Below are positions 30,207 through 41,912 of a DNA stretch of 64,000 bases, piece by piece. Position 1 is the first letter of the stretch; each line of letters starts with the position of its first letter. Origin of the DNA: DATFRY01 sp963764695 (lineage in GTDB: Bacteria; Myxococcota_A; Polyangia; Haliangiales; Haliangiaceae). The stretch is from NCBI GenBank assembly GCA_963764695.1, contig CAVXTW010000022.1, forward strand, positions 124,001 through 188,000, given 5' to 3'. The translations under genes and the position numbers were made by a program. The notes beneath the pieces were generated by a model, which made no database searches, had not been told where the DNA came from, and was given only the letters and a program-made list of their open reading frames with translations.

Positions 30207-31976
30207 TCACGGCGCTCTGTCGCCGCAGAGAAGCTCGCCGCCCGGCGCCACCGCGCCCGGCCGCGGGCGCAGCAGCCAGGCCTCGCCGACCTGCGCCTCG
30301 ACGCTGAACAGCGGAAGCGCGCGGCGCAGGAACGCCTCGTCCGGCCCGTAGACAAGCACCCGGTCGTAGGCCAGCGCGACCGAGAGGATGGCGCGGTGGC
30401 GCAGCGCGATCCAGCTCTCGAACGAGCAGTCGGTGCCCGGCTCGGTCACTCCGGCGACCCTCGGCAGCATGTCCGGCTGCGTGCGGTAGCCGAGCCGCTC
30501 GCCCGGAAGCAGGCGCGGCCCGGTGAACGGATCGTCGAGGCGCGGCGGCGCGCGCTCGCCCAGGTTGGGCAGGAAGGTCGGCGAGAACGGCTGCCGGAAG
30601 CGGAGCGGCCGGAAGTCGCCGCCGCCGTAGTGCGCCGTCCCCCCGGAGGCGAACAGATACGGCACCACCGCGTCGCGCTCGATGACCACGTGGCCCCAGG
30701 CGTGCAGCAGCGGGAACAGGTTGGCGGCGCCGGCGTTGGTCTCGAACATGAGCGGCAAGAGCGTGCTGCCCCGGGGCACGTGGCGCCCGGCGGCCACGAT
30801 GTCGCGCACCCGCGCGTCCATCCCCGACATGGCCGCGTATTGCACGGAGGCCACGATCCACACCAGGGCCACCATGACCGGCGCGGCGCGGCGCCCGATC
30901 GCCGAGCCGCCCGACGCGATCAGCGCGCAGGCCACCGCGAACAAGAGCGTGAAGCGCGGCGAGATGAAGGCGATCGAGCTGAGCCGGTCCGGCACGATCA
31001 GATAGAGCGCCAGCAGGCCCCACACCAGCCGGGCCAGGCCGTCGTCGCGCTCGCTTCCGCGCAGGCTGCGTCGCGCGGCGCAGCGCAGCGCCACCGCGGC
31101 CAGGACGACCAGCGGCACGCCGCGCAGGAGCAGCTCCCAGCTCGAGAAGGTCAGCACGGTGTTCTCGACCGAGCGAAGCACCACCTCGTTGACCCAGAGA
31201 TAGTCGAACTGACCCAGGCCGGGGCCGCCGCGCCCGTCGAGCCAGCCGGCCACCACCGGCGCGCCGGCCAGCGCGAACGCGGGCCCCGTCACCGACGCGA
31301 TGCAGATCCACGTTCTCAGGAAACGCAGGGCCGGCCCCTCGAGCAGGAGCAGCGCCGCGGCGATCATGAAGGCCGGGAACGGGTGCGCGATGCTCGCCAG
31401 CAGCAGCAGGACGCCGGCCGCCGCGCGCGCCCGCCACGACGGCGGCGCCACCGGATCGACGCGGCCGCCGCTCCGCCCCCACAGCGTCCCCAGCGCCAGC
31501 AGGCCGAGCAGGAAGCCGAGCAGGAAGTTGACGAAGCCGAGCATGACCAGCCAGCCGGTCGCCAGCGGCACGATGGCGAGCACGTTGTGGCGGCGCTCCG
31601 GCGCGATGCGGCGGACCAGGTACAGGACCGACAGCGGCAGGCCGGCGATGATCGCGGTCTGCACCACGCGATCGGCCAGGTGCAGGTCCATCACGCGCCC
31701 CAGCCCGAGCATGAGCCAGTAGTAGAGCGAGTAGGAGCCGACCCGGAGCTCGGACGCGAGATACGGCCCGAACGGATCTCCCGGCTCGCCCAGCCGACCG
31801 AGGATGTGGACCAGGGCCAGGTGGTTCGGCCCGTCGACCGACGGCCAGTACGACAGCAGCCAGGGCAGGGCGGCCAGCGGCGCGATGGCGAGCAGCAGAA
31901 GCCCGGCCCGCTTCAGCCGCGCGCGACCGCGAGCCACTTGCAGGACGTCGTGCCCGACACCGGGCGCCTGGTGCAC
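30207..31976 (-). CDS. Polytopic membrane protein, glycosyltransferase-C-like (paralogue A)
   Basis: 589 residues with about ten membrane helices in the first 400 residues, then a soluble domain of about 180. The first loop has YWPSVDGPNHLALVHIL, where Asp in the first periplasmic loop recalls GT-C/PMT-type enzymes, but I cannot confirm the family. The soluble part includes VPRGSTLLPLMFETN, LLHAWGHVVIERDAVVPYLF and AYDRVLVYGPDEAFLRR. The whole plan, including these blocks, is shared with the divergent gene at 32024, so the two are paralogues. Start uncertain within about 20 residues. Confidence 0.75.
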   Translation of the reverse strand: MHQAPGVGHDVLQVARGRARLKRAGLLLLAIAPLAALPWLLSYWPSVDGPNHLALVHILGRLGEPGDPFGPYLASELRVGSYSLYYWLMLGLGRVMDLHLADRVVQTAIIAGLPLSVLYLVRRIAPERRHNVLAIVPLATGWLVMLGFVNFLLGFLLGLLALGTLWGRSGGRVDPVAPPSWRARAAAGVLLLLASIAHPFPAFMIAAALLLLEGPALRFLRTWICIASVTGPAFALAGAPVVAGWLDGRGGPGLGQFDYLWVNEVVLRSVENTVLTFSSWELLLRGVPLVVLAAVALRCAARRSLRGSERDDGLARLVWGLLALYLIVPDRLSSIAFISPRFTLLFAVACALIASGGSAIGRRAAPVMVALVWIVASVQYAAMSGMDARVRDIVAAGRHVPRGSTLLPLMFETNAGAANLFPLLHAWGHVVIERDAVVPYLFASGGTAHYGGGDFRPLRFRQPFSPTFLPNLGERAPPRLDDPFTGPRLLPGERLGYRTQPDMLPRVAGVTEPGTDCSFESWIALRHRAILSVALAYDRVLVYGPDEAFLRRALPLFSVEAQVGEAWLLRPRPGAVAPGGELLCGDRAP

Positions 31977-32023
31977 ATCGGCATTCTGCCAGAAGCGCCG
32001 CGTCCGGTACCATGCTCGGCGTC

Positions 32024-33637
32024 ATGTCGGCCCGCGCGAGGGAGGGCGAGGCGTCCGACGGCCGCATGTCCCGCCTGGACCTGCTGCTGCTCGCGCTCGG
32101 CGTCGCCAGCCTCGCCGTCCTCCCCTGGCTGGTCAACCTGTGGCCGGCGGAGGAGGAGCCGCGCCGCCTCGCACTCGCGCACGCGCTGCTCGCCGATCGG
32201 TCCGGATCGCCGCACGCCGGGGTACTACCCGGGATCGCGGCCGCGCAACCGGTGCTCGCGCTGGTGGCCGCCGCCGGACGGATCATCGGCGTGGCGGAGG
32301 CCGGCCGGCTGCTCTGCAGCCTGGCCATCGCCGGGCTGTGCCTGGCCCAGTGGCTGCTGCTGCGCCGCCTGGCCCCGCAGCGCTGGACGAACATCCATCT
32401 CTTGCTGCCGCTGTCGACCGGACCGCTGCTCCTGCGCGGCGGCACGCCGCTCATGGTCGGCCTGGCGCTCGGCCTGACCGCCGTGGCGCTGATCGGGCCG
32501 CTGGTGCGCGAGCCGGACCGACCGATCGCGCCGCACTGGCCGCTGGCAGCAATGGCCGCCGTGCTGCTCGCCACCGCCGGCGTGACCGCGCCGCTGGCGC
32601 TGCTGCTGTGCGCCGCGGCGCTGTTGCTGCTCACCGGCCGCGGCCTGCTGGCCCGGCGGGCGTGGCCGCTGGTGGTCCTGCTCGCCCTGGCCGCGCTGCC
32701 CGGCATCAGCCGCGCCGTCGAGGAGATGCTGGCCGCGCCGCATGGTCCGCCCTGGGTGCACGCGCGCCTCGACGATCGCGTCCTCGGCATCCTGGGCGCG
32801 GACCTGGCCACGTTCTCGGTCTGGGAGGCGGCGCTCCGCCGGCTGCCGGTGCTGTGCCTCGTCATCGGCGCGGCGCTGGCGATCCGGCGCGGCGGGCTGC
32901 GCGGCTCCGGCACCGCACGCCTGGTCGCCGGTGCGCTCGCGATCGCGCTGCTCATGCCGGCGGTGGCCGGGCTGCCGCCGTGCTCGGTGATGGCGGCCGA
33001 CGCTTTTCTATGGACGGCATGCGCGCTGGCCGCGTCGCTGCCGGTCCGGCGCGCGGCGATCGGAGCCGCGGGCGTGATCCTGGCCGCGTCCCTCACCCTG
33101 ATCCAGGCCCGCGCCATGCAACCGGCGGTTGCGGCGATCGATCAGGTGCTGGCGGTGGGGCGATCGATCCCGCGCGGCAGCCGCGTGCTGCCGCTCCGCT
33201 TCGGCGGCGGCCCCGGGATCGATCCGCTGCGCCACGCGTGGGCGTACGTCGCGGTCGAGCGCGACATCGTCACGCCGTTTCTGGCCGGCGGCGCGGCGCT
33301 CCTGTCCTGCGCCTCGCCGCTGCCGGCGCCGGCGCTATCCCACCTGCCGCACCTGGGCGAGGACGCGGCGCACCAGATCGAGAGCATCGATGCGCACCGG
33401 TGCGCCGGAGTGACCGAGCCGGCCATCGACTGCGGCTGCGCGGCCTGGAAGGCGACCAGGTATGCCGCGCTGCTCGAGGCGGCCGCCGCGTACGACCGGC
33501 TGCTGGTCATCGCGCCGCCGGGCGACTTCCTGGCAGCGGGCGGGGACGTCCTGGTGCCGCTCGCCCGCTCCGGCGACGTCCACCTGTATGCGCTGCGCGC
33601 CGCGCCCGGTGCCCCGCATCTGCTGTGCGAGCCGTGA
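32024..33637 (+). CDS. Polytopic membrane protein (paralogue B, divergent copy)
   Basis: About 537 residues, many membrane helices followed by a soluble C-terminal domain. Block-by-block similarity to paralogue A is visible: LPWLVNLWPAEEEPRRLALAH against LPWLLSYWPSVDGPNHLALVH; IPRGSRVLPLRF against VPRGSTLLPLMF; HAWAYVAVERDIVTPFL against HAWGHVVIERDAVVPYL; AYDRLLVIAP against AYDRVLVYGP. The Asp of the first loop in A is Glu-rich here. I chose the ATG at 32024 because a TACCAT -10-like element (32008-32013) overlaps the alternative ATG at 32012. It may be a diverged or inactive partner. Confidence 0.75.
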   Translation: MSARAREGEASDGRMSRLDLLLLALGVASLAVLPWLVNLWPAEEEPRRLALAHALLADRSGSPHAGVLPGIAAAQPVLALVAAAGRIIGVAEAGRLLCSLAIAGLCLAQWLLLRRLAPQRWTNIHLLLPLSTGPLLLRGGTPLMVGLALGLTAVALIGPLVREPDRPIAPHWPLAAMAAVLLATAGVTAPLALLLCAAALLLLTGRGLLARRAWPLVVLLALAALPGISRAVEEMLAAPHGPPWVHARLDDRVLGILGADLATFSVWEAALRRLPVLCLVIGAALAIRRGGLRGSGTARLVAGALAIALLMPAVAGLPPCSVMAADAFLWTACALAASLPVRRAAIGAAGVILAASLTLIQARAMQPAVAAIDQVLAVGRSIPRGSRVLPLRFGGGPGIDPLRHAWAYVAVERDIVTPFLAGGAALLSCASPLPAPALSHLPHLGEDAAHQIESIDAHRCAGVTEPAIDCGCAAWKATRYAALLEAAAAYDRLLVIAPPGDFLAAGGDVLVPLARSGDVHLYALRAAPGAPHLLCEP

Positions 33638-33663
33638 GGCCCCCGCGCCGACCGCGCCCGCGG

Positions 33664-33669
33664 TAAAGT
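33664..33669 (+). promoter_or_regulatory. -10 element for map, leaderless
   Basis: TAAAGT ends 6 bases before the GTG at 33676; no Shine-Dalgarno and no clear -35. Confidence 0.45.
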
Positions 33670-33675
33670 CGGTCC

Positions 33676-34443
33676 GTGGGTATCGTCATCAAGAGCAAGT
33701 CCGAGCTGGCTCGCATGCGCGAGGCCGGCCGGGTCGTCGCCGCCGCGCTCGATGCGGTCGAGGCCGCATGCACGCCGGGCGTCACCACCGCCGAGCTCAA
33801 CCGCATCGCGGCGCGCGAGCTGGAGCGCGGCCAGGCCCGCTCTGCGTTCCTGGGCTACGCGCCCGGCGGAGCGCCGCCCTATCCGGCGGTCGTGTGCACG
33901 TCGATCAACCGCGTCGTCGTGCACGGCATCCCCAGCGCGCGCGAGGTGCTGCGCGAGGGCGATCTGATCGGGATCGACTTCGCCTGCTACAAGGACGGCT
34001 ACTGCGCCGACGCGGCCCGCACCGTGGCCGTCGGTGTGGTCAGCGCGCCGGCGCGAGCCCTGCTCGACACCACCCGCGAGTGTCTGGAGCGCGCCATCGC
34101 CCAGTGCGTGCCGGGTCGCCGGCTCGGTGACATCGGCGCGGCCATCCAGGGTTGCGCGCAGGAGGGCGGCTACGGGGTCGTCCGCGACTTCGTCGGGCAC
34201 GGCATCGGCCGGCGCATGCACGAGCACCCCAACGTGCCCAACCACGGCACGGCCGGTCGCGGGCTCCGGCTCAAGACGGGAATGGTCATCGCCATCGAGC
34301 CGATGCTGAACACCGGCAGCGGGCGCATCCGCATCCTCGACGACGGCTGGACCGTGGTCACCGCCGACGGCAGCCTGTCGGCCCATGTCGAGCACACCGT
34401 CGCGATCACAGACGACGGCCCCCAGGTCCTGACCGCGGCCTGA
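33676..34443 (+). CDS. map: Methionine aminopeptidase, type I
   Basis: 255 residues; removes N-terminal Met from new proteins. All five metal ligands are visible: Asp in GIDFACYKDG, Asp in YCADAARTVAVG, His in VGHGIGRRMHEHP, Glu in VIAIEPML and Glu in AHVEHTVAI. No N-terminal SH3-type zinc extension, so type Ia. GTG start fixed by the -10 at 33664. Single-gene unit. Confidence 0.95.
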   Translation: MGIVIKSKSELARMREAGRVVAAALDAVEAACTPGVTTAELNRIAARELERGQARSAFLGYAPGGAPPYPAVVCTSINRVVVHGIPSAREVLREGDLIGIDFACYKDGYCADAARTVAVGVVSAPARALLDTTRECLERAIAQCVPGRRLGDIGAAIQGCAQEGGYGVVRDFVGHGIGRRMHEHPNVPNHGTAGRGLRLKTGMVIAIEPMLNTGSGRIRILDDGWTVVTADGSLSAHVEHTVAITDDGPQVLTAA

Positions 34444-34465
34444 CCCCGCGGGGGTGGGTGTGCAA

Positions 34466-34480
34466 GGGCGGACACCGCCC
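34466..34480 (+). terminator. Terminator-like hairpin after map
   Basis: GGGCGG-ACA-CCGCCC, a perfect 6-pair stem 23 bases after the map stop; the palindrome CCCCGCGGGG lies just before it. No T-run follows, so intrinsic termination is doubtful. Confidence 0.3.
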
Positions 34481-34536
34481 GGGTCCGGCCGACCGCTTCA
34501 GTTGATCGCCGCCGGTGCCGAAGATCACCAGAGGTG

Positions 34537-36351
<1,815 letters not shown>

Positions 36352-36409
36352 GGGCCAGCCGACGCGCCGGCCGGCGCAGCGGCCGCCGCCGACGTGCTAA
36401 GCATGCCGG

Positions 36410-37510
36410 ATGCGCGCGCCCGCCGACCGGCCGATGGTGGTCGCTGCCCTCTCGGGCGGCGTGGACAGCGCCACTGCGGCTGCGCTCCTTGTCGAGGCCG
36501 GCTACCGCGTCGTCGGCATGACCCTGCGCCTGTACGACGCGTCCGGCACCCAGGCGTCGATGGGCGGGCGCTGCTGCGGCCCGCGCGACATGGAGGACGC
36601 GCGGCGGGTGTGCGCGCACCTGGGCATCCCGTTCTACGTGGTCGACCTGGTCGACGAGTTCGAGCGCCGCGTGGTGGACGACTTCACCGACGCCTACCTG
36701 GACGGACGCACGCCCAACCCGTGCGCGCGCTGCAACCAGTACATCAAGTTCTCGCCTCTACTGCGGCGAGCTCGCGCGCTCGGCGCCGACCTCCTGGCCA
36801 CCGGCCACTACGCGCGCATCGAGCAGGGCGGCGACGGGGCCTGGCAGCTGCGTCGCGGCATCGACCGGGACAAGGACCAGTCCTACTTCCTGTTCGCCAT
36901 GCCGCCGGACGAGCTGGGCTCGGTGCTGTTCCCGCTGGGCGGCCTCAGCAAGGACGAGGTGCGGCGGCGGGCCGACGAGCTCGGCCTGCCCAACGCCGCC
37001 AAGCCTGAGTCGCAGGAGATTTGCTTCGTGCCTGACGGCGACTACGCCGGCTTCGTCGAGCGCCGCGCCCTGGCCCGACGCGGGGCGCCGCCGCCCCCGG
37101 GCAACGTCGTCGACGAGAGCGGCGCGGTGGTGGCGCGCCACGACGGCATCCACCGCTACACGGTCGGGCAGCGGCGCGGGCTGGGCCTGGCTCGCCCCGG
37201 CGGCCTGCCGCTCTACGTCACCCGCATCGACGCGCGGCGCGGCGAGGTGGTGGTCGGCGAGCGCGAGGGTGCCGAGCGGACCGGCTTCGACGTGGGCGAC
37301 GTGCAGTGGCTGGGCGCGGCGCCGGATCGCACCCGGCTGCGCGCCGCGGTACAGGTGCGACACCGGGCCCGGCCGCTCGCCGCCGACATCGACATCACCG
37401 ACGACGGCGCCCGCGTCGCCCTGGTCGACGCGTCGGTGGTCGCGGCGCCGGGTCAGGCCGCGGTCTTCTACGACGGCGACGCGGTGCTGGGCGGCGGCTG
37501 GATCCGGTAG
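36410..37510 (+). CDS. mnmA: tRNA-specific 2-thiouridylase MnmA
   Basis: 366 residues; makes 2-thiouridine at U34 of Lys, Glu and Gln tRNAs using persulfide sulfur and ATP. The PP-loop SGGVDSATAAALL is at about residues 15-27. Catalytic cysteines are in NPCARCNQYIKF near residue 104 and in ESQEICFVPDG near 204. The RCCGPRDMEDAR segment is typical of the non-enteric subgroup. The TusA and DsrE-like proteins encoded at 8115-9077 could supply sulfur, but no direct link is visible. Confidence 0.95.
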   Translation: MRAPADRPMVVAALSGGVDSATAAALLVEAGYRVVGMTLRLYDASGTQASMGGRCCGPRDMEDARRVCAHLGIPFYVVDLVDEFERRVVDDFTDAYLDGRTPNPCARCNQYIKFSPLLRRARALGADLLATGHYARIEQGGDGAWQLRRGIDRDKDQSYFLFAMPPDELGSVLFPLGGLSKDEVRRRADELGLPNAAKPESQEICFVPDGDYAGFVERRALARRGAPPPPGNVVDESGAVVARHDGIHRYTVGQRRGLGLARPGGLPLYVTRIDARRGEVVVGEREGAERTGFDVGDVQWLGAAPDRTRLRAAVQVRHRARPLAADIDITDDGARVALVDASVVAAPGQAAVFYDGDAVLGGGWIR

Positions 37511-37531
37511 CGCGGCCCGAGCCCGGAGCAC

Positions 37532-40500
37532 TCAGGACGGCGCGGTGTCCGGCTCGGGGCCGAGGATGAGCCGGTGCAGCGCGATGGCGTCGACGAACGA
37601 GCGCCGCCAGTCGGCGTCGTCCATCTTGGAGAGCTTGCGCTCGATGCCGTCGCGCGCCCGGGCCAGGAGATCCGCCGCCGCCGGATCACCGATCCCTTGC
37701 AGGACCTGGTGGTGCACGAACAGCACCTCCTCCTCGGAGCCCTCGAAGTAGCGCTGGGCGTCGAGAAGCTCGACCGCACGCCCGCTCGAGGCCAGGGCCT
37801 GGTCGAGGCGGCCCAGCCGGCGCAGCGCCTCGCCCTGTCGGGTGAGCGCGGCGATCTCGGCCCCGACAAGCGTCGCCGCGCGGGCGGTGGCCAGCGCGCG
37901 CGCCGCTGTGGAAAGCGCGCGCTCGACGTCGCCGCGGCCGCCCCGGCGCAAGAGCGCGCCGCACAGCGCCACCTCGGCGTTTGCCTCGATGTAGCGCGCG
38001 CCGATCTCGCGCGCGATCGCCACCGACTCCTCGAGCATCTCGATGCCGCGGCCGAACTCGCCCACGTGGCACTCGTTGCCGCCAGCGTAGACCAGGCAGT
38101 CGGCCCGGCTCCAGCGCGAGCCGGTGCGGTCGAGGATGGACAGCGCCCGCTGGTAGCGGTCGCGGGCCGGGCCGTACTGACCGACCTCGGTCAGGATGAT
38201 GCCGCACACCGACAGGCTGTCTCCCGCGCGCGCGCGGTCGCCGTAGAACTCGCACAGCTCCATGGCGCGCTGCGCCGACTTCATGGCCGCCTCGAACTCG
38301 CCCATGCAGATCTGGATGACCGCCACGTGGTTGCGCACAACGCGCTCGAGCCACGGATCGGCGGTCTCGTCCAGCCGCTCCAGGATCGGCTTGTAGGTCT
38401 CCTGGGCCTCCTCGTAGCGCGAGCGGGTCAGGTGGATGCGGCCGATGCCGATGCGGGCCTGCATCTCCTCGTAGGACGCCCCCAGGCGCTGGAAGATCTC
38501 GACCGCCTGACCGACCACCTCGAGCCCGCGCTGGAACTGCCCGGTGCGCTCGTAGGCCTCGCCCAGCAGGCGCAGCGCCTCGCCCTGGCTGCGCTGGTTG
38601 TCGGCGGCCACCGCGGCGCGCTCGGCGGTGCGGGCCGCCTCCGCCGCGCCCGGGAAGTCGCCCAGCCGCAAGAGCGCGGTCGCGCGCCGGTTGCCCACGT
38701 CCGCCTCGAGCACCGGATCGTCGGCGGCCAGGCGCTCCAGCTCGGCCAGGTCGCGCATCTGCGCCTCGTGCTCGCCCAGCTCGCGGCTTGTCTGCTCGCG
38801 GCCGAGCAGGGCGCCGACCCGGCGGGCGCGCACGGCCGCGTCCGACTCGTCGGCCCGCGCGTCCAGCTCGAGCACGCGCGAGAACGCGCCGCGCGCCTCG
38901 GCGGCGTCGTACGCGGCCAGCGCGACCTGACCGGCGCGCAGCCACATCGCCGCCGCCAGCTCGGTCTCGCCGCCCAGCTCGAGGTGGCGCGCGACCAGGA
39001 GCGGCGGCTCCTCGCGGCCGGCCTCGACGCGCGCGGCGAGCAGGCGCCCGAGCCGCGCGTGGGTCTGCCGCCGCGCCGCCGCGCCCAGCGACTCGTAGAC
39101 CGCCTCCTGCAGGAGACCGTGGCGGAAGGCCAGCTCTCCCTCGTCCACCTCGGCCGCCTCGCCGCGCTGGGACACCACCAGCCCTTCCTCGACCAGCTCT
39201 TGCAGATGCTGGTGCACCGACGGCCCCAGCAGCTCCTCCAGGATGCGGCTGCGGAACACCGGGCCGACAACGGCGGCGTGCTGCAACGTGGCCTTGCTTG
39301 CCACCGGCAGCGGATCGACGCGGGCCATGAGCACGTCGCGCAGCGCGGCCGGCACCTGGGCGCCGCGACCCATCTGGCGCACCGCGCTGGCCAGCTCCTC
39401 GATGAAGAGAGGATTGCCGCCGGCCCGCCGCGCCACCGTCGCCACCGCGTCGTGCGACGCCGCCTCGGCCAGCCGGTCGCGGATGAGCTCGCGCCGCTCC
39501 GACTCGTTGAGGTCGTCGAGGTCGATGATCTCCGAGGTCTCCGGGACGATGGGCAGGTGCTCGCGATCGCGCGACGTCACCACCACCATCTCCGGCACGC
39601 CCAGCTCGACCTGGGCCGCGCCGCGCAGCACGTCGAGCGAGGGCAGGTCGGCCAGGTGGAGGTCCTCGAGCACGATCAGCGCGGCGCCACCAAGGGCACG
39701 CCGCACGCTGCGCAGCGCGCTGCCGACCCGGTCGCGCAGGTCGGCCGACGCCTGGCCGGGCGTCCCGATGGCGCCGTCGCGCAGCTCGAGCGACAGCTCG
39801 ATGGCGGCCAGGCACTCGTCCAGCTCCGCGCGCTCGACGCCGCCGCGGGTCAGCACGTGGCGCAGCCGGTGGATGGTGGTGCCGCGCCCGGCCTTGCCGC
39901 GCCGGATGGGCAGCTTGAGCGCGCTCTGCAAGAAGTCGCCGACGAACCAGAACGGCGCGTCGCGCGCCGCCGGGCTGGCCGCCACCACCACCAGCGGGGG
40001 CGGGTGCGAGCGCGCCTCCACCCGGGCCACGAACTCGGCCACCAGGCGGCTCTTGCCGGAGCCGGCGCCGCCGACGAGGCCGACCACGGCGCGACGATCG
40101 CCGGCCAGGGCGCGCTCGAGCGCGGCTCCCAGCCGCTCCAGCTCGGCCGAGCGCCCGACGAAGCGGCCGCGCCGCTCGTGCAGCGCGCGGGTCTGCTCGG
40201 CGAAGTCGCGCGGCCCGATCAGCTCGAGCACGCGCAGGCGCCGGCTGCGCAGGCGGCGGGCGGCCAGCTCGCGGAAGGCGAACTGGGCCGAGGCCACGCG
40301 GCCGGTGCCGCCGGTCAGGAGCGGCCGGCCCGGCTCGGCGCCGCGGGCCAGCAGGCGCGCCTCCTCGACGGCGTCGCCGCGCACCCGCATCGACCCGCCG
40401 CTCTTCTGCGCCGCGACGCCGGCGCGGGTCGCGATGCGCATCGACGGGCAGCAGTCGGCCAGCTCGCCCTGCGACGCCTCGCGCACCAGCTCGACCGCGT

Positions 40501-41902
40501 CGATCGAGAACTGCATGGCGCCGGCGATGTCGTCCTCGCCGGCCACCTCGAGGCCGAACACCGCGACCAGGCCGTCAACCGTCTGGCTGTGCAGGAGCGC
40601 GCCGTGCTTGTAGACCAGCTCGGACAGGATGCGGAGCAGCTCGCGGCGGTCCTTGGGCTCGCCGCCGTCGACCGCCACCGCCGTTGCCACCACCCGCCGG
40701 TTCTCGACCAGGGCCGGCCCGGTGTCCGGCTCGGCCGCCGCCGGCGCCGGCTCGGCGTCGCCGCCGTCGAGCGGCGCGTCGTCGGAGTCCGGCATGTCGG
40801 TGATGCTGGGCGCCACCGCGGTGCCGGTGCCGGTGCCCGGGCTCCACACGGCGCTCGGGCCGGTGCCGGTCGGCTCCTCGGCGGCGGCCCACGGATCGGC
40901 GCCCGGGCCGGTCGCGGTCGCCGCGCGCTCGGTGCCGAACCCGAGGGCGCCGCCCAGCGTGTCGCGGGTGATGGCCTCTTCCTCGCCGGCGTAGATGTGG
41001 GCCAGCCAGTCGGCGATGGCGCGCGAGCTCGGCACGTGGGTCAGCTCGCGGGCGGTGCGCGACAGGGCCAGGCCCAGCTCGCCGGCGTCGCCGCGCAGCG
41101 CCTGCTGCGGCGACAGCGCGCGCGCGATCGCCTGCGACAGCACCTCCGGCACCTCCGGGTTGAGGCGCGACACCGGCGGCGCGTCGGCCCGGCGCACCGC
41201 GCGCAGGATCTCGGCGAGGTCCTCTCCCTCGAACAGCGGCAACCCGGTCAAGAGCTCCCAGGCCAGGATGCCGAGCGCGAACACGTCGGTGGCGGCGGTC
41301 GGCGCGTCGCCGCGGGTCTGCTCCGGCGCCATGTAGCGCGGCTTGCCGCGCAGGCGCTTCTCGCGCGGCGGGTTGGCGAAGCGCGCGCGGGCCACGCCGA
41401 AGTCGAGGATCTTGACGAACCCCTCGTACGACAGCATCACGTTCTGCGGCGACACGTCGCAGTGCACGATGCCGAGCGGGCGGCCCTCGCCGTCGGCCTT
41501 GCGGTGGGCGTAGTCGAGGCCCGACGCCAGGTCGCCCAGGATGTAGCAGGCGACCGACGGCGGCAGCGCCACGCCGACCTCGGACGCGGCGGCCAGCGCC
41601 GAGCGCAGGTCGACCCCCTCGATCAGCTCCATGGCGAGGTACAGGTCGCCGTCCGCCTTGCCGAAATCGAAGACCTGGACGATGTTGCGGTGGTTGAGGG
41701 TCACCGCGATGCGGGCCTCGTCGACGAACGAGCGGATGAAGCGGGGCTCGCGCGCGAAGTGCGGCGAGATCCGCTTGAGCGCAAGGATCTTCTCGAACCC
41801 GGCGATGCCGACGGTCTTGGCCCGATAGATCTCGGCCATGCCGCCCTGGGCGATCTGCTCCAGGACGTGATACTTGCCCAGACGTCGGGGAAGTACGGTC
41901 AC
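37532..41902 (-). CDS. Giant Ser/Thr kinase with cyclase-like, AAA+ and TPR domains
   Basis: 1456 residues. Kinase domain about 11-275: Gly loop IAQGGMAEIYRAK, Lys in ILALKRI, catalytic loop VHCDVSPQN near 147 (the HRD Arg is Cys) and DFGVAR near 167. After a Pro/Ala linker, residues about 405-570 resemble a degenerate class III nucleotide cyclase (RRELLRILSELVYKHGALL, LVAVFG). An AAA/STAND-type ATPase follows (FVGRSAELERL, Walker A GGAGSGKSRL near 612, IVLEDLHLADL as Walker B). The last 500 residues are TPR-like helices (ALRLLGEAYERTGQFQRGLE). Known relatives in myxobacteria act as large signalling scaffolds. GTG start at 41902, 25 bases from the divergent rnc start. Confidence 0.88.
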   Translation of the reverse strand: MTVLPRRLGKYHVLEQIAQGGMAEIYRAKTVGIAGFEKILALKRISPHFAREPRFIRSFVDEARIAVTLNHRNIVQVFDFGKADGDLYLAMELIEGVDLRSALAAASEVGVALPPSVACYILGDLASGLDYAHRKADGEGRPLGIVHCDVSPQNVMLSYEGFVKILDFGVARARFANPPREKRLRGKPRYMAPEQTRGDAPTAATDVFALGILAWELLTGLPLFEGEDLAEILRAVRRADAPPVSRLNPEVPEVLSQAIARALSPQQALRGDAGELGLALSRTARELTHVPSSRAIADWLAHIYAGEEEAITRDTLGGALGFGTERAATATGPGADPWAAAEEPTGTGPSAVWSPGTGTGTAVAPSITDMPDSDDAPLDGGDAEPAPAAAEPDTGPALVENRRVVATAVAVDGGEPKDRRELLRILSELVYKHGALLHSQTVDGLVAVFGLEVAGEDDIAGAMQFSIDAVELVREASQGELADCCPSMRIATRAGVAAQKSGGSMRVRGDAVEEARLLARGAEPGRPLLTGGTGRVASAQFAFRELAARRLRSRRLRVLELIGPRDFAEQTRALHERRGRFVGRSAELERLGAALERALAGDRRAVVGLVGGAGSGKSRLVAEFVARVEARSHPPPLVVVAASPAARDAPFWFVGDFLQSALKLPIRRGKAGRGTTIHRLRHVLTRGGVERAELDECLAAIELSLELRDGAIGTPGQASADLRDRVGSALRSVRRALGGAALIVLEDLHLADLPSLDVLRGAAQVELGVPEMVVVTSRDREHLPIVPETSEIIDLDDLNESERRELIRDRLAEAASHDAVATVARRAGGNPLFIEELASAVRQMGRGAQVPAALRDVLMARVDPLPVASKATLQHAAVVGPVFRSRILEELLGPSVHQHLQELVEEGLVVSQRGEAAEVDEGELAFRHGLLQEAVYESLGAAARRQTHARLGRLLAARVEAGREEPPLLVARHLELGGETELAAAMWLRAGQVALAAYDAAEARGAFSRVLELDARADESDAAVRARRVGALLGREQTSRELGEHEAQMRDLAELERLAADDPVLEADVGNRRATALLRLGDFPGAAEAARTAERAAVAADNQRSQGEALRLLGEAYERTGQFQRGLEVVGQAVEIFQRLGASYEEMQARIGIGRIHLTRSRYEEAQETYKPILERLDETADPWLERVVRNHVAVIQICMGEFEAAMKSAQRAMELCEFYGDRARAGDSLSVCGIILTEVGQYGPARDRYQRALSILDRTGSRWSRADCLVYAGGNECHVGEFGRGIEMLEESVAIAREIGARYIEANAEVALCGALLRRGGRGDVERALSTAARALATARAATLVGAEIAALTRQGEALRRLGRLDQALASSGRAVELLDAQRYFEGSEEEVLFVHHQVLQGIGDPAAADLLARARDGIERKLSKMDDADWRRSFVDAIALHRLILGPEPDTAPS

Positions 41903-41912
41903 ACCAGTGTCC

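Noticed and set aside
34441..34480. Intrinsic terminator after map.
   Set aside because: The hairpin is real but no T-run follows on the plus strand; kept only as a low-confidence terminator-like element.
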